A stretch of DNA of 64,000 nucleotides from NCBI RefSeq assembly GCF_002135295.1, contig NZ_NEGG01000004.1, positions 51,488 through 115,487 of the forward strand, read 5' to 3'. Under the pieces are notes generated by a model. It was given only the letters and a program-made list of their open reading frames with translations. It searched no databases and was not told the origin of the DNA. Shown in pieces: positions 52,857 to 62,395 of this stretch (within the stretch, counting starts at the first letter, position 1; each line of letters opens with the position of its first letter). A program made the position numbers and the translations under genes. The DNA comes from Acinetobacter sp. ANC 5054 (lineage in GTDB: Bacteria; Pseudomonadota; Gammaproteobacteria; Pseudomonadales; Moraxellaceae).

Positions 52857-54584
52857 TTAGTTTTCCTCAAAATTACGCTGATGAAGTTGGAAATATGCAC
52901 CTTGATGTGCAATTAATTCCGCATGCGAACCTTGTTCGATAATACGCCCTTTATCCATTACTACAATACGATCTGCATTTTCAATGGTTGATAAACGATG
53001 AGCAATCACGATGGTAGTTCGATCTTGCATCGCTGCATCAAATGCTTGTTGAATATAATATTCAGACTCGTTGTCTAGTGCACTGGTCGCTTCATCCAAA
53101 ATAAGAATGGGCGCGTTTTTCAAAATCGCACGTGCAATCGCAATACGCTGACGCTGACCACCCGACAAGTTCAAGCCTTGTGCACCCAAAGGCGTGTCAT
53201 AACCTTGTGGCAAGTCCATAATAAAATCATGTGCAAATGCGGCTTTTGCAGCGGCAATCACTTGTTCATCAGTTGCATTTTCTAACTGACCATAAGCAAT
53301 GTTTTCACGTACTGTTCGATTGAATAACACGACTTGCTGATTCACCATGGATATCTGGGTACGTAAGCTATTGAGTTCAATATCTTGAATGTCATATTGA
53401 TCGAGCAACAACTGTCCAGACGATACTTCTTGATAACGTACTAAAAGATTGACCAGCGATGTTTTACCTGCACCTGAACGCCCGACCAAAGCAACCGTTT
53501 CACCCGCATTCACTTTTAAATTAAAGTCGTGAATCGCATGATGACCGTCAGCATAGATCAAGTTAACGTTTTTAAACTCAACATCACCTTTTAGAGCTGG
53601 AGTAAGCGTACCGTTATTGGCTTCTTCAGGCATATCCAATAATTCAAAAACCGAATAAGCTGCTGCCATACCACGTTGTAATTTTTCATTTACATCGGTC
53701 AAGGTTTTAATTGGCTTTGCCAACATACCAGCCGCAGTGATATAAGCGACAAACTCACCCGCTGTTGTATCCCCCAAAATCTGAGGACGTAGCGCGATAT
53801 ACATGACAATACTGAGCGCTATTGACATGATTAACTGAACGATGGGACTGTTTAACTGTTGCACGATGACCATTTTTAAGCCACGGCGTAAGTTTTCCAT
53901 TGAACTTTCATGGAAGCGCTTTTGTTCGTAATCCTGTCCTGCAAAACCTTTTACAACCAAATTACCTTGCACGGTTTCCTGCACCACGTGATTGACATCA
54001 CCCATGGTGCTTTGAACTTGCATAGATAATTTACGCATACGCTTAGAGGCTTTACGAATAATCAATCCAATAAGTGGACCAAAAATTAAAATACATAAAG
54101 TCAAACGCCAATTGGTGTAAAGTAAATAGCCCAACAGTGCAATGGTAATTAAACCTTGTTGTACGATTGTTTTCAGTGACTCAGATGATGCTGCTGTCAA
54201 CTGTTCAACGTTGTACATAATTTTTGCAGTAATGTGTCCACTCGAATTATCTAAATAATATTGCGAAGGCAAACGCATCAATTTAGCGAAGACTTGCTGA
54301 CGAATATTAAAGATTAAGTTTCGAGAAATCACTGCAGTAAAATACCCCCCCATGAACAAACCCAGTCCACGGAAGAACATTAAAAGAACCACCAATAAAG
54401 GAAATAATGTCGTAAAGCTTTGATCTTTGTTTTGTATCGCTTCAATAATGCGTTCCAATAATTTTGCAACAGAAACCTCTGTCGCAGCATTTATACTGAA
54501 ACCAAGCAATACAAGCAGGCCGATGCCCCAAAAAGGTTTTAAATAACTTAGTAGGCGTAGGTAGACCTTAAAATCGTGCTTCAC
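52857..54584 (-). CDS. msbA: lipid A export ABC transporter MsbA
   Basis: Homodimeric ABC flippase moving lipid A-core across the inner membrane, 575 residues. The N-terminal membrane domain has six helices. The C-terminal ATPase has Walker A GRSGAGKTS, signature LSGGQRQR, Walker B ILILDEATSALD and the H-loop His in IVIAHRLS. The start codon is GTG overlapping the exbD stop by one base (TAGTG), indicating coupled translation. Confidence 0.96.
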   Translation of the reverse strand: MKHDFKVYLRLLSYLKPFWGIGLLVLLGFSINAATEVSVAKLLERIIEAIQNKDQSFTTLFPLLVVLLMFFRGLGLFMGGYFTAVISRNLIFNIRQQVFAKLMRLPSQYYLDNSSGHITAKIMYNVEQLTAASSESLKTIVQQGLITIALLGYLLYTNWRLTLCILIFGPLIGLIIRKASKRMRKLSMQVQSTMGDVNHVVQETVQGNLVVKGFAGQDYEQKRFHESSMENLRRGLKMVIVQQLNSPIVQLIMSIALSIVMYIALRPQILGDTTAGEFVAYITAAGMLAKPIKTLTDVNEKLQRGMAAAYSVFELLDMPEEANNGTLTPALKGDVEFKNVNLIYADGHHAIHDFNLKVNAGETVALVGRSGAGKTSLVNLLVRYQEVSSGQLLLDQYDIQDIELNSLRTQISMVNQQVVLFNRTVRENIAYGQLENATDEQVIAAAKAAFAHDFIMDLPQGYDTPLGAQGLNLSGGQRQRIAIARAILKNAPILILDEATSALDNESEYYIQQAFDAAMQDRTTIVIAHRLSTIENADRIVVMDKGRIIEQGSHAELIAHQGAYFQLHQRNFEEN

Positions 54585-55006
54585 TAATAACCTCGAGTTG
54601 GTACTTTGGTACTGATGTTAATATTGACAAAGCCTAACTGGCCCGCAACATCCATCACACGAATCACATCTTGATGCGTTGCTTTTGCATCAGCTGCAAT
54701 CACAAACATTAAATCACGACGATCATTTGAAATCTGTTTAATTGCCGTATTTAAGTCAGAGACTTCTTTACTGGCTAGTGACTGACCATTGACAGAATAA
54801 TGTCCTGTCGAGTCGACGACCACCTCAACTTTCTGATCATAGTTCTTTGGCGGAACACCTTGAGCATCTGGTAAGGTCAAGTTCATTCTACTCATCTGAT
54901 TAAAGGTGGTCGAGAGTAACAAGAACACCAAAATAAACATCAGACAGTCAATCATCGGAGTAAGGTTGATATGTATATCTTCAACCTGACGACGTTTAAA
55001 TTTCAT
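54584..55006 (-). CDS. exbD: ExbD/TolR-family biopolymer transport protein
   Basis: 140-residue energiser component with one N-terminal membrane helix (DCLMFILVFLLLS) carrying the conserved membrane Asp in LTPMIDCLM. The periplasmic domain follows. Works with ExbB and a TonB protein; which TonB is not visible here. Its stop overlaps the msbA GTG, placing the motor and the flippase in one operon, an arrangement known in several gammaproteobacteria. Confidence 0.93.
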   Translation of the reverse strand: MKFKRRQVEDIHINLTPMIDCLMFILVFLLLSTTFNQMSRMNLTLPDAQGVPPKNYDQKVEVVVDSTGHYSVNGQSLASKEVSDLNTAIKQISNDRRDLMFVIAADAKATHQDVIRVMDVAGQLGFVNINISTKVPTRGY

Positions 55007-55019
55007 GCGCAGTCTCCAC

Positions 55020-55661
55020 TCAGCTGGCTTTCTGAATGTCCTGACTTTCTACTTCAGGTGTTTTTTTATAAAACAATGCCGCATGAAACAAAGTCGATTG
55101 TTGCTCTAACTCAGCCACATATTCTTGAACCAAGCGTTGGAAATAGCGATGTGCAAATAAAGCTGGGACAGCAATCAGCATACCAGCCGCAGTCGTAATC
55201 AATGCTTTTGAAATACCCGGCATCATCAATACAGGATCACTATTGGTACCAATATCAATCATTAAGAAGGCTTCAATAATACCAATGACTGTACCCAATA
55301 AACCAAGTAAAGGCGCAACGGCACTAAGCGTACCCAAGAAGTTGATATTTTTTTCTAAATAACCAATTTCTTGTGATGCTGTCACTTCCATTTGCGCTCG
55401 TGCATATTGCTCGCTTTGATCTTTACTGGCATAACCAGCATCCAATACACGACCCAGTGTACTTTGCTGTAAGGTTGGGCTTTGCTTTAACTGCTGCACA
55501 ACATCTTTTACCGATGCGTTGGCATTCATCATTAAATCATTCGGTAGCACCATTGATTTTTTCAAACGAATAAAACGTTCAATCGTGATGGCTACCGTAA
55601 AGATTGAACAAATCACGAGTGGGATCATTAACCACCCACCCGCTTTGACTAATTCCCACAT
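55020..55661 (-). CDS. exbB: ExbB/TolQ-family proton channel protein
   Basis: 213-residue member of the MotA/TolQ/ExbB family with three membrane helices. LGTLSAVAPLLGLLGTVIGIIEAF is the family signature for helix 2, and GISKALITTAAGMLIAVPALFAHRYF covers helix 3 with the proton-pathway Thr. It is 13 bp from exbD. It belongs to the ExbB group by size and linkage; TolQ-like function is not excluded. Confidence 0.92.
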   Translation of the reverse strand: MWELVKAGGWLMIPLVICSIFTVAITIERFIRLKKSMVLPNDLMMNANASVKDVVQQLKQSPTLQQSTLGRVLDAGYASKDQSEQYARAQMEVTASQEIGYLEKNINFLGTLSAVAPLLGLLGTVIGIIEAFLMIDIGTNSDPVLMMPGISKALITTAAGMLIAVPALFAHRYFQRLVQEYVAELEQQSTLFHAALFYKKTPEVESQDIQKAS

Positions 55662-55692
55662 TTGATTTTCCCCAATAAATCGAAATAAAAAA

Positions 55693-56580
55693 TTATTCAG
55701 CTAGACAGATATTTAAAATGCCATCTAACTCTTCAAGCGTATGGTAACTAATGACAAGCTTACCTTTACCTTGTTTATTATGATCAATTTTCACATCAGC
55801 ACTGAAACGATCCGAAAGGCGCTGTGTCAATTGTTGAATATCTGAAGAAACTGATGTCTTGGCTTTTTGTTGTTTTGGTGCATTCAAATCTCGAACAAAT
55901 TGCTCGGTTTGACGTACAGACATGCTTTTTTCAATCACCATTTCGGCAACTTTAAGCTGATCTTTGGCTTTTAGGGTCAAGATTGCACGTGCATGCCCCA
56001 TATCAAGTAAACCTTGCTGCATAAAGTCTTTAACTTGTTCTGCCAAAGACAATAAACGCAATAAGTTACTAATTGTGGTACGAGCTTTACCCACAGTATC
56101 GGCAATTTCTTGATGGCTTAGACCAAATTCATCGTGAAAACGTTGTAAAGCCATCGCTTGATCAATTGGATTCAAATCTTGACGCTGAATGTTTTCAATC
56201 AATGCCAAAGCAATGGCAACTTGGTCGCTCAAATCACGCACAATGGCAGGAACTTCGGTCAGACCAGCCAATTGTGCAGCACGCCAACGACGTTCACCTG
56301 CAATAATTTCGTAAGGATGCTTTTCGTCTTCTACCGGACGAATCACAATCGGCTGCATCACACCATGTTTTTCAATCGAAGCAGCAAGCTCTTGTAACTC
56401 TTGCTCTTTAATGAAACGACGTGGCTGATATTCACCACGTTTCAATAAATTGACATCAATCTGCTTAAGCTGACCATGATCTAAAGCTTTTGCTTCGAGC
56501 TGTAGTTTTTCTTTTTGGATTGAACCAAGTAAGGCATCCAGACCACGACCTTTAGCCAGTCCGCGTTTTTTGACGGTCAT
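55693..56580 (-). CDS. parB: chromosome-partitioning protein ParB
   Basis: Centromere-binding CTPase, 295 residues. The N-terminal GRGLDALLG recruits ParA; GEYQPRR and ENIQRQDLNPID are ParB boxes including the CTP-binding GERRWRAAQ; the helix-turn-helix is LSHQEIADTVGKARTTISNLLRLL. It overlaps the parA gene by 4 bp. I see no full match to the parS consensus in this window. Confidence 0.96.
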   Translation of the reverse strand: MTVKKRGLAKGRGLDALLGSIQKEKLQLEAKALDHGQLKQIDVNLLKRGEYQPRRFIKEQELQELAASIEKHGVMQPIVIRPVEDEKHPYEIIAGERRWRAAQLAGLTEVPAIVRDLSDQVAIALALIENIQRQDLNPIDQAMALQRFHDEFGLSHQEIADTVGKARTTISNLLRLLSLAEQVKDFMQQGLLDMGHARAILTLKAKDQLKVAEMVIEKSMSVRQTEQFVRDLNAPKQQKAKTSVSSDIQQLTQRLSDRFSADVKIDHNKQGKGKLVISYHTLEELDGILNICLAE

Positions 56581-57359
56581 GCTTTAGTTCCTTTTTTCAC
56601 TTTCGTTTTTTTTAACATTTCAGCTGCCAAATTAAGGTAGGCAACTGCACCCTTAGAACTTTTTTCAAAATAAATAACAGGCAATCCATGCGCAGGTGCT
56701 TCCGCCAAACGGATATTTCGAGGAACAACCGTATCGTAAAGTTTTTTACCGAAATATTGTTCCAACTCAGCAGACACATCACGTGTTAAGGCATTACGTG
56801 CATCGTACATGGTACGCAGTACACCCACGATTTCTAAATCAGGATTCAATGCTTGCTGAATACGGTCAATGGTTTGGGTTAAGTCAGCCAAACCTTCAAG
56901 TGCATAATATTCACATTGCATTGGAATAAGCACACCACGCACCGCAGCCAAAGCATTCACGGTGATCAGACTTAAACTTGGCGCACAATCGACAATGATG
57001 TAATCATAGTCTTTTTCAATTTTTGCCAAAGCTTCACGTAAAATAAATTCACGACCGTCTTGATCGGCAATCGCAAGTTCTACACCGGCTAAATCACGAT
57101 TTGCACCTAAAACTTTATATCCAACTTCTGCTTTATAAATAGCGGTTTCAATCGGCACTTCACCGAGTAAGACATCCGTGACAGAGTACAACAAATCATT
57201 TTTTTGAATGCCCGAACCCATCGTGGCATTCCCTTGTGAATCCATATCCACAAGTAAAACTCGTTTTTTTAAAACGGCCAATGAAGCAGCCAAGTTCACA
57301 GCAGTTGTGGTTTTACCTACGCCACCCTTTTGGTTTGCAATCGCAATAATTTGAGCCAT
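56577..57359 (-). CDS. parA: chromosome-partitioning ATPase ParA (Soj)
   Basis: Deviant-Walker ATPase of 260 residues with KGGVGKTT at 11-18 (signature Lys11), ParA boxes VDMDSQGNAT and DCAPSLSL. It moves ParB-parS complexes. The gene order rsmG-parA-parB is that found near many bacterial origins, but dnaA, rpmH and mnmG are not seen here. It begins 24 bp after rsmG. Confidence 0.97.
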   Translation of the reverse strand: MAQIIAIANQKGGVGKTTTAVNLAASLAVLKKRVLLVDMDSQGNATMGSGIQKNDLLYSVTDVLLGEVPIETAIYKAEVGYKVLGANRDLAGVELAIADQDGREFILREALAKIEKDYDYIIVDCAPSLSLITVNALAAVRGVLIPMQCEYYALEGLADLTQTIDRIQQALNPDLEIVGVLRTMYDARNALTRDVSAELEQYFGKKLYDTVVPRNIRLAEAPAHGLPVIYFEKSSKGAVAYLNLAAEMLKKTKVKKGTKA

Positions 57360-57383
57360 GGTAACCCCAGTCCTTTGAAAATT

Positions 57384-58016
57384 TTAAATACGTTTTAAAA
57401 ATATTAAATGGCGTTGTTCATCCAAACGTGGAACTTTTAACGCAACAATATCAATTTTGAAATCAGCTTTAAGCATCTCAACTTCTTCTTCAGGAATTAA
57501 ACCCTTCATTGAAGCGATGATACTTTGTTCATGCATATATGGCTTCGATGCATCGACAAAGTCGGTTAATGATGCAAATGCACGACTGGTAATTACGTCA
57601 AACTGACCCAGTTCATTGATGCTGTCTTCATTTTCAACACGTGTTTGTACTGCAATGACATTTTTTAGTTTTAGGTCAGCAATAAATTGTTTTAAGAATC
57701 GAATTTTTTTACCGTTTGCATCCAAAAGAACACATTCACGTTCGGGCTGACACAAGGCAATAATCATGCCCGGCATACCCCCACCTGTACCAATATCCAA
57801 CAATCGACCCGCAGGTAAATCATTCAAAATACTTAAGCTATCTAATAAATGCTTCACCAGCATTTCTTTAGGATCACGAATTGCGGTCAAGTTATAAGCT
57901 TTGTTCCACAGCACTAAAGCATCTTGATATTTCAGCAATAGATTTAACGCTTCTTCACTCAAATCTAAGCCAAGCTTCTGACTACCTTGCTTTAAGTCTT
58001 GAAAAAAAGGATGCAT
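57384..58016 (-). CDS. rsmG: 16S rRNA (guanine527-N7)-methyltransferase
   Basis: SAM-dependent methyltransferase of 210 residues. The SAM-binding motif is LLDIGTGGGMPGMIIAL, and NLTAIRDPKEMLVKHLLDSL and TSRAFASL are conserved RsmG segments. Heads the rsmG-parA-parB set. Loss of this activity is known to give low-level streptomycin resistance. Confidence 0.96.
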   Translation of the reverse strand: MHPFFQDLKQGSQKLGLDLSEEALNLLLKYQDALVLWNKAYNLTAIRDPKEMLVKHLLDSLSILNDLPAGRLLDIGTGGGMPGMIIALCQPERECVLLDANGKKIRFLKQFIADLKLKNVIAVQTRVENEDSINELGQFDVITSRAFASLTDFVDASKPYMHEQSIIASMKGLIPEEEVEMLKADFKIDIVALKVPRLDEQRHLIFLKRI

Positions 58017-58100
58017 AAAGAAGACATCTCAATAAAATTAAACTGAAGTATACCGATTTCTAAGCCGTGGAACAGTAGCTAACGCTTAGCGAATATGCAC

Positions 58101-58790
58101 TTAAGCGTACATGCCCTGACGAATCTGTAGATCTAGATCACTTAATCGCTCAGGTGTGCCAACATCTACCCATGCAGCTTGCATTTTCTGTGCAGAAATT
58201 TTTCCATCCAGCATGGCTGCTTTAAGTAATGGTGCTAATGGACGCTTCCCAGCGTCTAAACCATCAAACATTTTAGGATGAATTACTGCAACGCCACTAT
58301 AAGTCAGTGCCTCACCCGCATGTTCCTGTTCAAAGGTATAGCTACGCCCTTGATCTAATACAAAATCCCCTTTCGGATGTTGTGGTGGATTAGTTACATA
58401 AACCAAGTGTGCAAGATCGGCATTTAATTCAACATTCAATAAAGATGAGAAATCAAAAGTCGTCCACACATCACCATTCACTAAAATGAACGGTTCAGTC
58501 CCTAACAAAGGCAAGGCATTGATAATCCCACCCGCAGTTTCTAGACCTTCGACTTCACGTGTCCAGCGAATATTCACCCCAAACTGCGAACCATCACCTA
58601 ATGCGCCGATCAAAACATCTGCAAGCCAAGCTGAATTGATAACAATTTCAGTTACACCAATATTTTTTAGCTTTTCAATATGCCAAACAATTAGCGGTTT
58701 ACCACCAACTTCAAGTAATGGTTTAGGCTTATATAAGGTTAAAGGGCGCATCCGATTTCCGAGACCCGCCGCTAAAATCATGGCTTTCAT
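58101..58790 (-). CDS. murU: N-acetylmuramate-1-phosphate uridylyltransferase
   Basis: Nucleotidyltransferase of 229 residues in the peptidoglycan-recycling bypass of Pseudomonas and Acinetobacter. It makes UDP-MurNAc from MurNAc-1-phosphate. MILAAGLGNRMRPLT is the nucleotide-binding motif; KPKPLLEVGGKPL and LVNGDVWTTFDF follow. Its ATG overlaps the amgK stop by one base (TAATG), so the kinase and the uridylyltransferase are coupled. Confidence 0.93.
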   Translation of the reverse strand: MKAMILAAGLGNRMRPLTLYKPKPLLEVGGKPLIVWHIEKLKNIGVTEIVINSAWLADVLIGALGDGSQFGVNIRWTREVEGLETAGGIINALPLLGTEPFILVNGDVWTTFDFSSLLNVELNADLAHLVYVTNPPQHPKGDFVLDQGRSYTFEQEHAGEALTYSGVAVIHPKMFDGLDAGKRPLAPLLKAAMLDGKISAQKMQAAWVDVGTPERLSDLDLQIRQGMYA

Positions 58791-59803
58791 TATGCAACAA
58801 CCTCGTAAGAGCCATATTTGGCTTCAAATTTCGGCAATACTTTAGCGTGAATAAATTGCATAAATGGTTGTAGTTCTGCATACGGTTTACTTTCTTCAAG
58901 TAAATACCACATCACGCGTGGTAAATCTTTGAGATAACCCGATTTACCGTCGCGCTCGAACAAGCGAACAAAAATACCTAAGATTTTAATGTGACGTTGA
59001 ATCGCCATTAAGTCCGCGTCTTGTTTAAACTGGTCGAAATCACGATCTTCTTTGGCACTTGCTGGCAACATATCGTAGAACGTTTTAAACCAAGCATAGA
59101 CACGCTCAGCATTCCACTGTACATAGGCATCACGCGTAATCGAGATTAGATCATAAGTATCAGCACCAATCACCGCATCCTGAAAATCAATCACGCCCTG
59201 ATCTTGCTCACCATCCAGCACCATCAAGTTACGACTATGAAAATCACGGTGCACAATGACTTGAGGCTGTGCCAAAGCGGCATTGGCTAAAATGGCAAAG
59301 GTACGTTTAATCAGCGCGGATTCAGCTTCAGTTGGTTGAACTTGAAGTGACGGCAACAACCAATCAGTCAGCAACTCCATTTCAGAAATGAGCTTTTCAT
59401 ACGCATATGCTGGGAAATGTGATTGACCATCAATTGACTGTAATTGAATCAATTGCTTAAAGCTTTGTGCGTAATGTGTATCTACAGTCTGATCATTTAA
59501 TAATGTAGAGAGCAAAACATCACCAAAATCTTCTAATAAAAGAAAGCCTTGATCGAGGTCTTTTGCCACGATATGCGGTACACGCACACCATGTGCATCA
59601 AAAAATTCATCTATCGACACAAAAGGACCACAATCTTCTTTTTCTGGTGGTGCATCCATCAGCATAAATGTTTTATTATTCAATTTGATTCGTGCATAAC
59701 GACGGAAGCTTGCATCGCCTGCTAAGAAGTTAATTTCAAATTGATCTGAACCGAGTACAGATGAAATCCATGTTTGTATCAATTGTTCACGTTGTGTATT
59801 CAT
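58790..59803 (-). CDS. amgK: N-acetylmuramate/N-acetylglucosamine anomeric kinase AmgK
   Basis: Aminoglycoside phosphotransferase-fold kinase of 337 residues that phosphorylates MurNAc and GlcNAc at C1. The catalytic loop HRDFHSRNLMV and the metal-binding VIDFQDAVIG are evident. Followed by murU, and divergent from lptD across 111 bp, the same order as in Pseudomonas. This recycling route lets the cell bypass fosfomycin-sensitive MurA. Confidence 0.93.
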   Translation of the reverse strand: MNTQREQLIQTWISSVLGSDQFEINFLAGDASFRRYARIKLNNKTFMLMDAPPEKEDCGPFVSIDEFFDAHGVRVPHIVAKDLDQGFLLLEDFGDVLLSTLLNDQTVDTHYAQSFKQLIQLQSIDGQSHFPAYAYEKLISEMELLTDWLLPSLQVQPTEAESALIKRTFAILANAALAQPQVIVHRDFHSRNLMVLDGEQDQGVIDFQDAVIGADTYDLISITRDAYVQWNAERVYAWFKTFYDMLPASAKEDRDFDQFKQDADLMAIQRHIKILGIFVRLFERDGKSGYLKDLPRVMWYLLEESKPYAELQPFMQFIHAKVLPKFEAKYGSYEVVA

Positions 59804-59914
59804 TTGCGATAAATTCTAATACAGGCTGAGTTTTTAAAGTGCTAAGTGTAGCTACTTATCAACTTTTTCTCTATGATGCGACAATAATTAATTGCGATTT
59901 AGCATACCTGGTTA

Positions 59915-62395
59915 ATGAGACAAATGAAGCATCAGTTTAAATTTAATCCTTTAGCGACTGCGATCTTAACCCTTCTCTGTGGTAGCTCGTTACCAAGCTA
60001 TGCCGCGCCTGTGACAAACACGTCGACCGATGACGAAACAGAACAACTCAAGCAAACGATCTCCGAGGCTTACCCGGGTCAGCAGTTTTTTGAACAATAC
60101 TATGTAGACAAATCTGCACCAGAAGCTCAAATACGAAATACCAATCAACTCAGTTCTGCATTTTGTAGTGGCACATGGATTACTCCAATTGCACCAACAA
60201 CAAAACCTGTTGCAGCTGAAGATGCAACTTCAACCATTACAGCAGACTATGGTCACTTCGACCCAAATGGTGACTCAGTACTTGAAGGCAATGTCATCAT
60301 TGACCAAGAAGGTCGTCAAATTCGTGCAGATCAAATCAAGATTGATAAAACACAGACCTATGCCAATGCCTCTGGTCGTGTACAAATGGCACAATCTGGT
60401 CTGATTTCGCAAAGTGATTCGATTGATTACAACTTAAAAACCCAACAGGGTGATTTAAATAACAGTTTCTTCATTGCAGAAGCACAACATGCACATGGTC
60501 GTGCTGAGAAAATTGCACGTACATCGACAGAAACCCTAGAACTTGAAAATGCGGTTTACACCACTTGCCCACCGGACGAAAAGCCGACGTGGAAAATCCA
60601 AGCGGATAAAATTAAGCTAAACCAAGAAACTGGTCGCGGTGAAACCAAAGGTACAAAACTTTATGTAAAAGATGTACCTGTCATGGCGGTTCCATATTTT
60701 AACTTCCCAATTGATGATCGACGTACGACAGGGATTTTGACCCCAAGTTTTGGTTTTACCAATGATGGTGGTGTCGAACTTGCCGTTCCCGTCTATCTCA
60801 ACCTTGCACCAAACTATGATGCAACGGTCACACCACGTTATATTGCAGACCGTGGTCCAATGATGGAAGGCGAATTCCGCTATCTCACTGAAAACTTTGG
60901 TTCAGGTATGGTTTGGGGTGGTTATTTACCGTCAGACCAAAAATATGATGACCAAGATCGTAAAGAATTGCATTTCCTACATAACTGGAAAATCAACGAT
61001 CAGTTCACGACCAATCTTGAATATAACTATGCATCTGATAAAGACTATTTCGCTGACTTAAACAACAATCCAAACTCTAAAACCGATCTAAACTTACGTC
61101 GTGCTTGGGAACTGAATTATAAAAATGGTATTCCTGGCTTAAAAGCACAGCTTAAAGTTGAAGATTTCCAAACTTTGGATAAAACCGTTAGCGATGAAGA
61201 CCGTCCTTATGCGCGTTTGCCTCAATTCTTATTAAACTATAAGACAGGCAACCCACTCGGCTTACAATACGAATTTAATAACGATACAGCGTATTTCAAA
61301 AAGAACTTACGTAGTAACGATATTCCGCAAAATAATGGCGATGCGCCAATGTATGAGCCAAGTGGTGCACGTATTTATAACGACTTTAGTGTGCGTTATA
61401 ACTATCGCAATCCATGGTCATTTGTGATCCCAGAAGTGTCTATTCGTAACGTAAATACGATTTATGATCAAGACACAGTGAATGCACAAAACATCAGCTC
61501 ATCAAATGAAAGTAAGTCGGTGGTTATTCCACAATTTACTCTTGACGCTGGTTTAATTATGGAACGTGAAGGTCGTTATTTACAGACCTTAACACCACGC
61601 TTCTTCTACGCATATTCACCATACAAAAACCAAGAAAACAATCCAAACTTTGATTCAACTACAGCTTCAATTAATTATGATCAATTGTTTAGCCCGCGTC
61701 GTTTCTTTGGTAATGACCGTTTAGAAGACAATAACTTTGCTTCTCTTGGCTTAAGCTATAGCTTATTTGATGATGTTGGACTTGAACGTTTAAAAGCGAG
61801 TATTGGTCAAAGTTTCTATTTTGAAGACCGCCGTGTCACACTCAATAACATTCAAGATGAGTTTGATAGCGAACGCCATACTGGCCCTGTTGTCAGCTTA
61901 TCAAGCCAACTATCTGATCGCATTAGCGTAAATGCCAACTCAGCATGGATGGCAAATGGTGATAACGCTCAGCGCGATATCCAAATGTATTACACAGGAA
62001 ATAAAGGCAATCTCTACAATGTCGGTTATTTCTATCGTAAAGACATTCCAAACCGCCAAGACAGTTATGACCAAGCCGTTGCTTCTTTCATTCAACCTAT
62101 TCATAACAATTGGCGTATTATCGGTCATGCACAATACGACATCGACAATAGTGTTGCCCGTGAATACTTACTTGGTGTGAACTACGAGTCATGCTGTTGG
62201 GGTGTTTCGGTTTATGGTCGCTCATACTTTAACGATTTAGATGATGTAACATCTTCTGATGTAAAACCAAAACGCGCCATTATGGCTGAATTCACCCTGA
62301 AAGGCTTAGGTGGCTTCAACAATAAATTAACCTCTTTGCTTGAAAACCGAGTTTTAGGTTTTAACAATATTAATCAATCTTGGACAGAACGTTAA
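59915..62395 (+). CDS. lptD: LPS-assembly protein LptD
   Basis: Outer-membrane beta-barrel that inserts LPS into the outer leaflet with LptE, 826 residues. The signal peptide ends near PSYAAP. The N-terminal periplasmic beta-jellyroll (VLEGNVIIDQEGRQIRADQI) resembles OstA, followed by the large barrel with PYFNFPIDDRRTTGIL and GLSYSLFDD. Essential Cys residues are seen in FCSGTW, YTTCPP and ESCCWG near the end. The surA gene overlaps its stop by one base. Close to murU/amgK and the lipid A operon, so envelope genes cluster here. Confidence 0.96.
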   Translation: MRQMKHQFKFNPLATAILTLLCGSSLPSYAAPVTNTSTDDETEQLKQTISEAYPGQQFFEQYYVDKSAPEAQIRNTNQLSSAFCSGTWITPIAPTTKPVAAEDATSTITADYGHFDPNGDSVLEGNVIIDQEGRQIRADQIKIDKTQTYANASGRVQMAQSGLISQSDSIDYNLKTQQGDLNNSFFIAEAQHAHGRAEKIARTSTETLELENAVYTTCPPDEKPTWKIQADKIKLNQETGRGETKGTKLYVKDVPVMAVPYFNFPIDDRRTTGILTPSFGFTNDGGVELAVPVYLNLAPNYDATVTPRYIADRGPMMEGEFRYLTENFGSGMVWGGYLPSDQKYDDQDRKELHFLHNWKINDQFTTNLEYNYASDKDYFADLNNNPNSKTDLNLRRAWELNYKNGIPGLKAQLKVEDFQTLDKTVSDEDRPYARLPQFLLNYKTGNPLGLQYEFNNDTAYFKKNLRSNDIPQNNGDAPMYEPSGARIYNDFSVRYNYRNPWSFVIPEVSIRNVNTIYDQDTVNAQNISSSNESKSVVIPQFTLDAGLIMEREGRYLQTLTPRFFYAYSPYKNQENNPNFDSTTASINYDQLFSPRRFFGNDRLEDNNFASLGLSYSLFDDVGLERLKASIGQSFYFEDRRVTLNNIQDEFDSERHTGPVVSLSSQLSDRISVNANSAWMANGDNAQRDIQMYYTGNKGNLYNVGYFYRKDIPNRQDSYDQAVASFIQPIHNNWRIIGHAQYDIDNSVAREYLLGVNYESCCWGVSVYGRSYFNDLDDVTSSDVKPKRAIMAEFTLKGLGGFNNKLTSLLENRVLGFNNINQSWTER

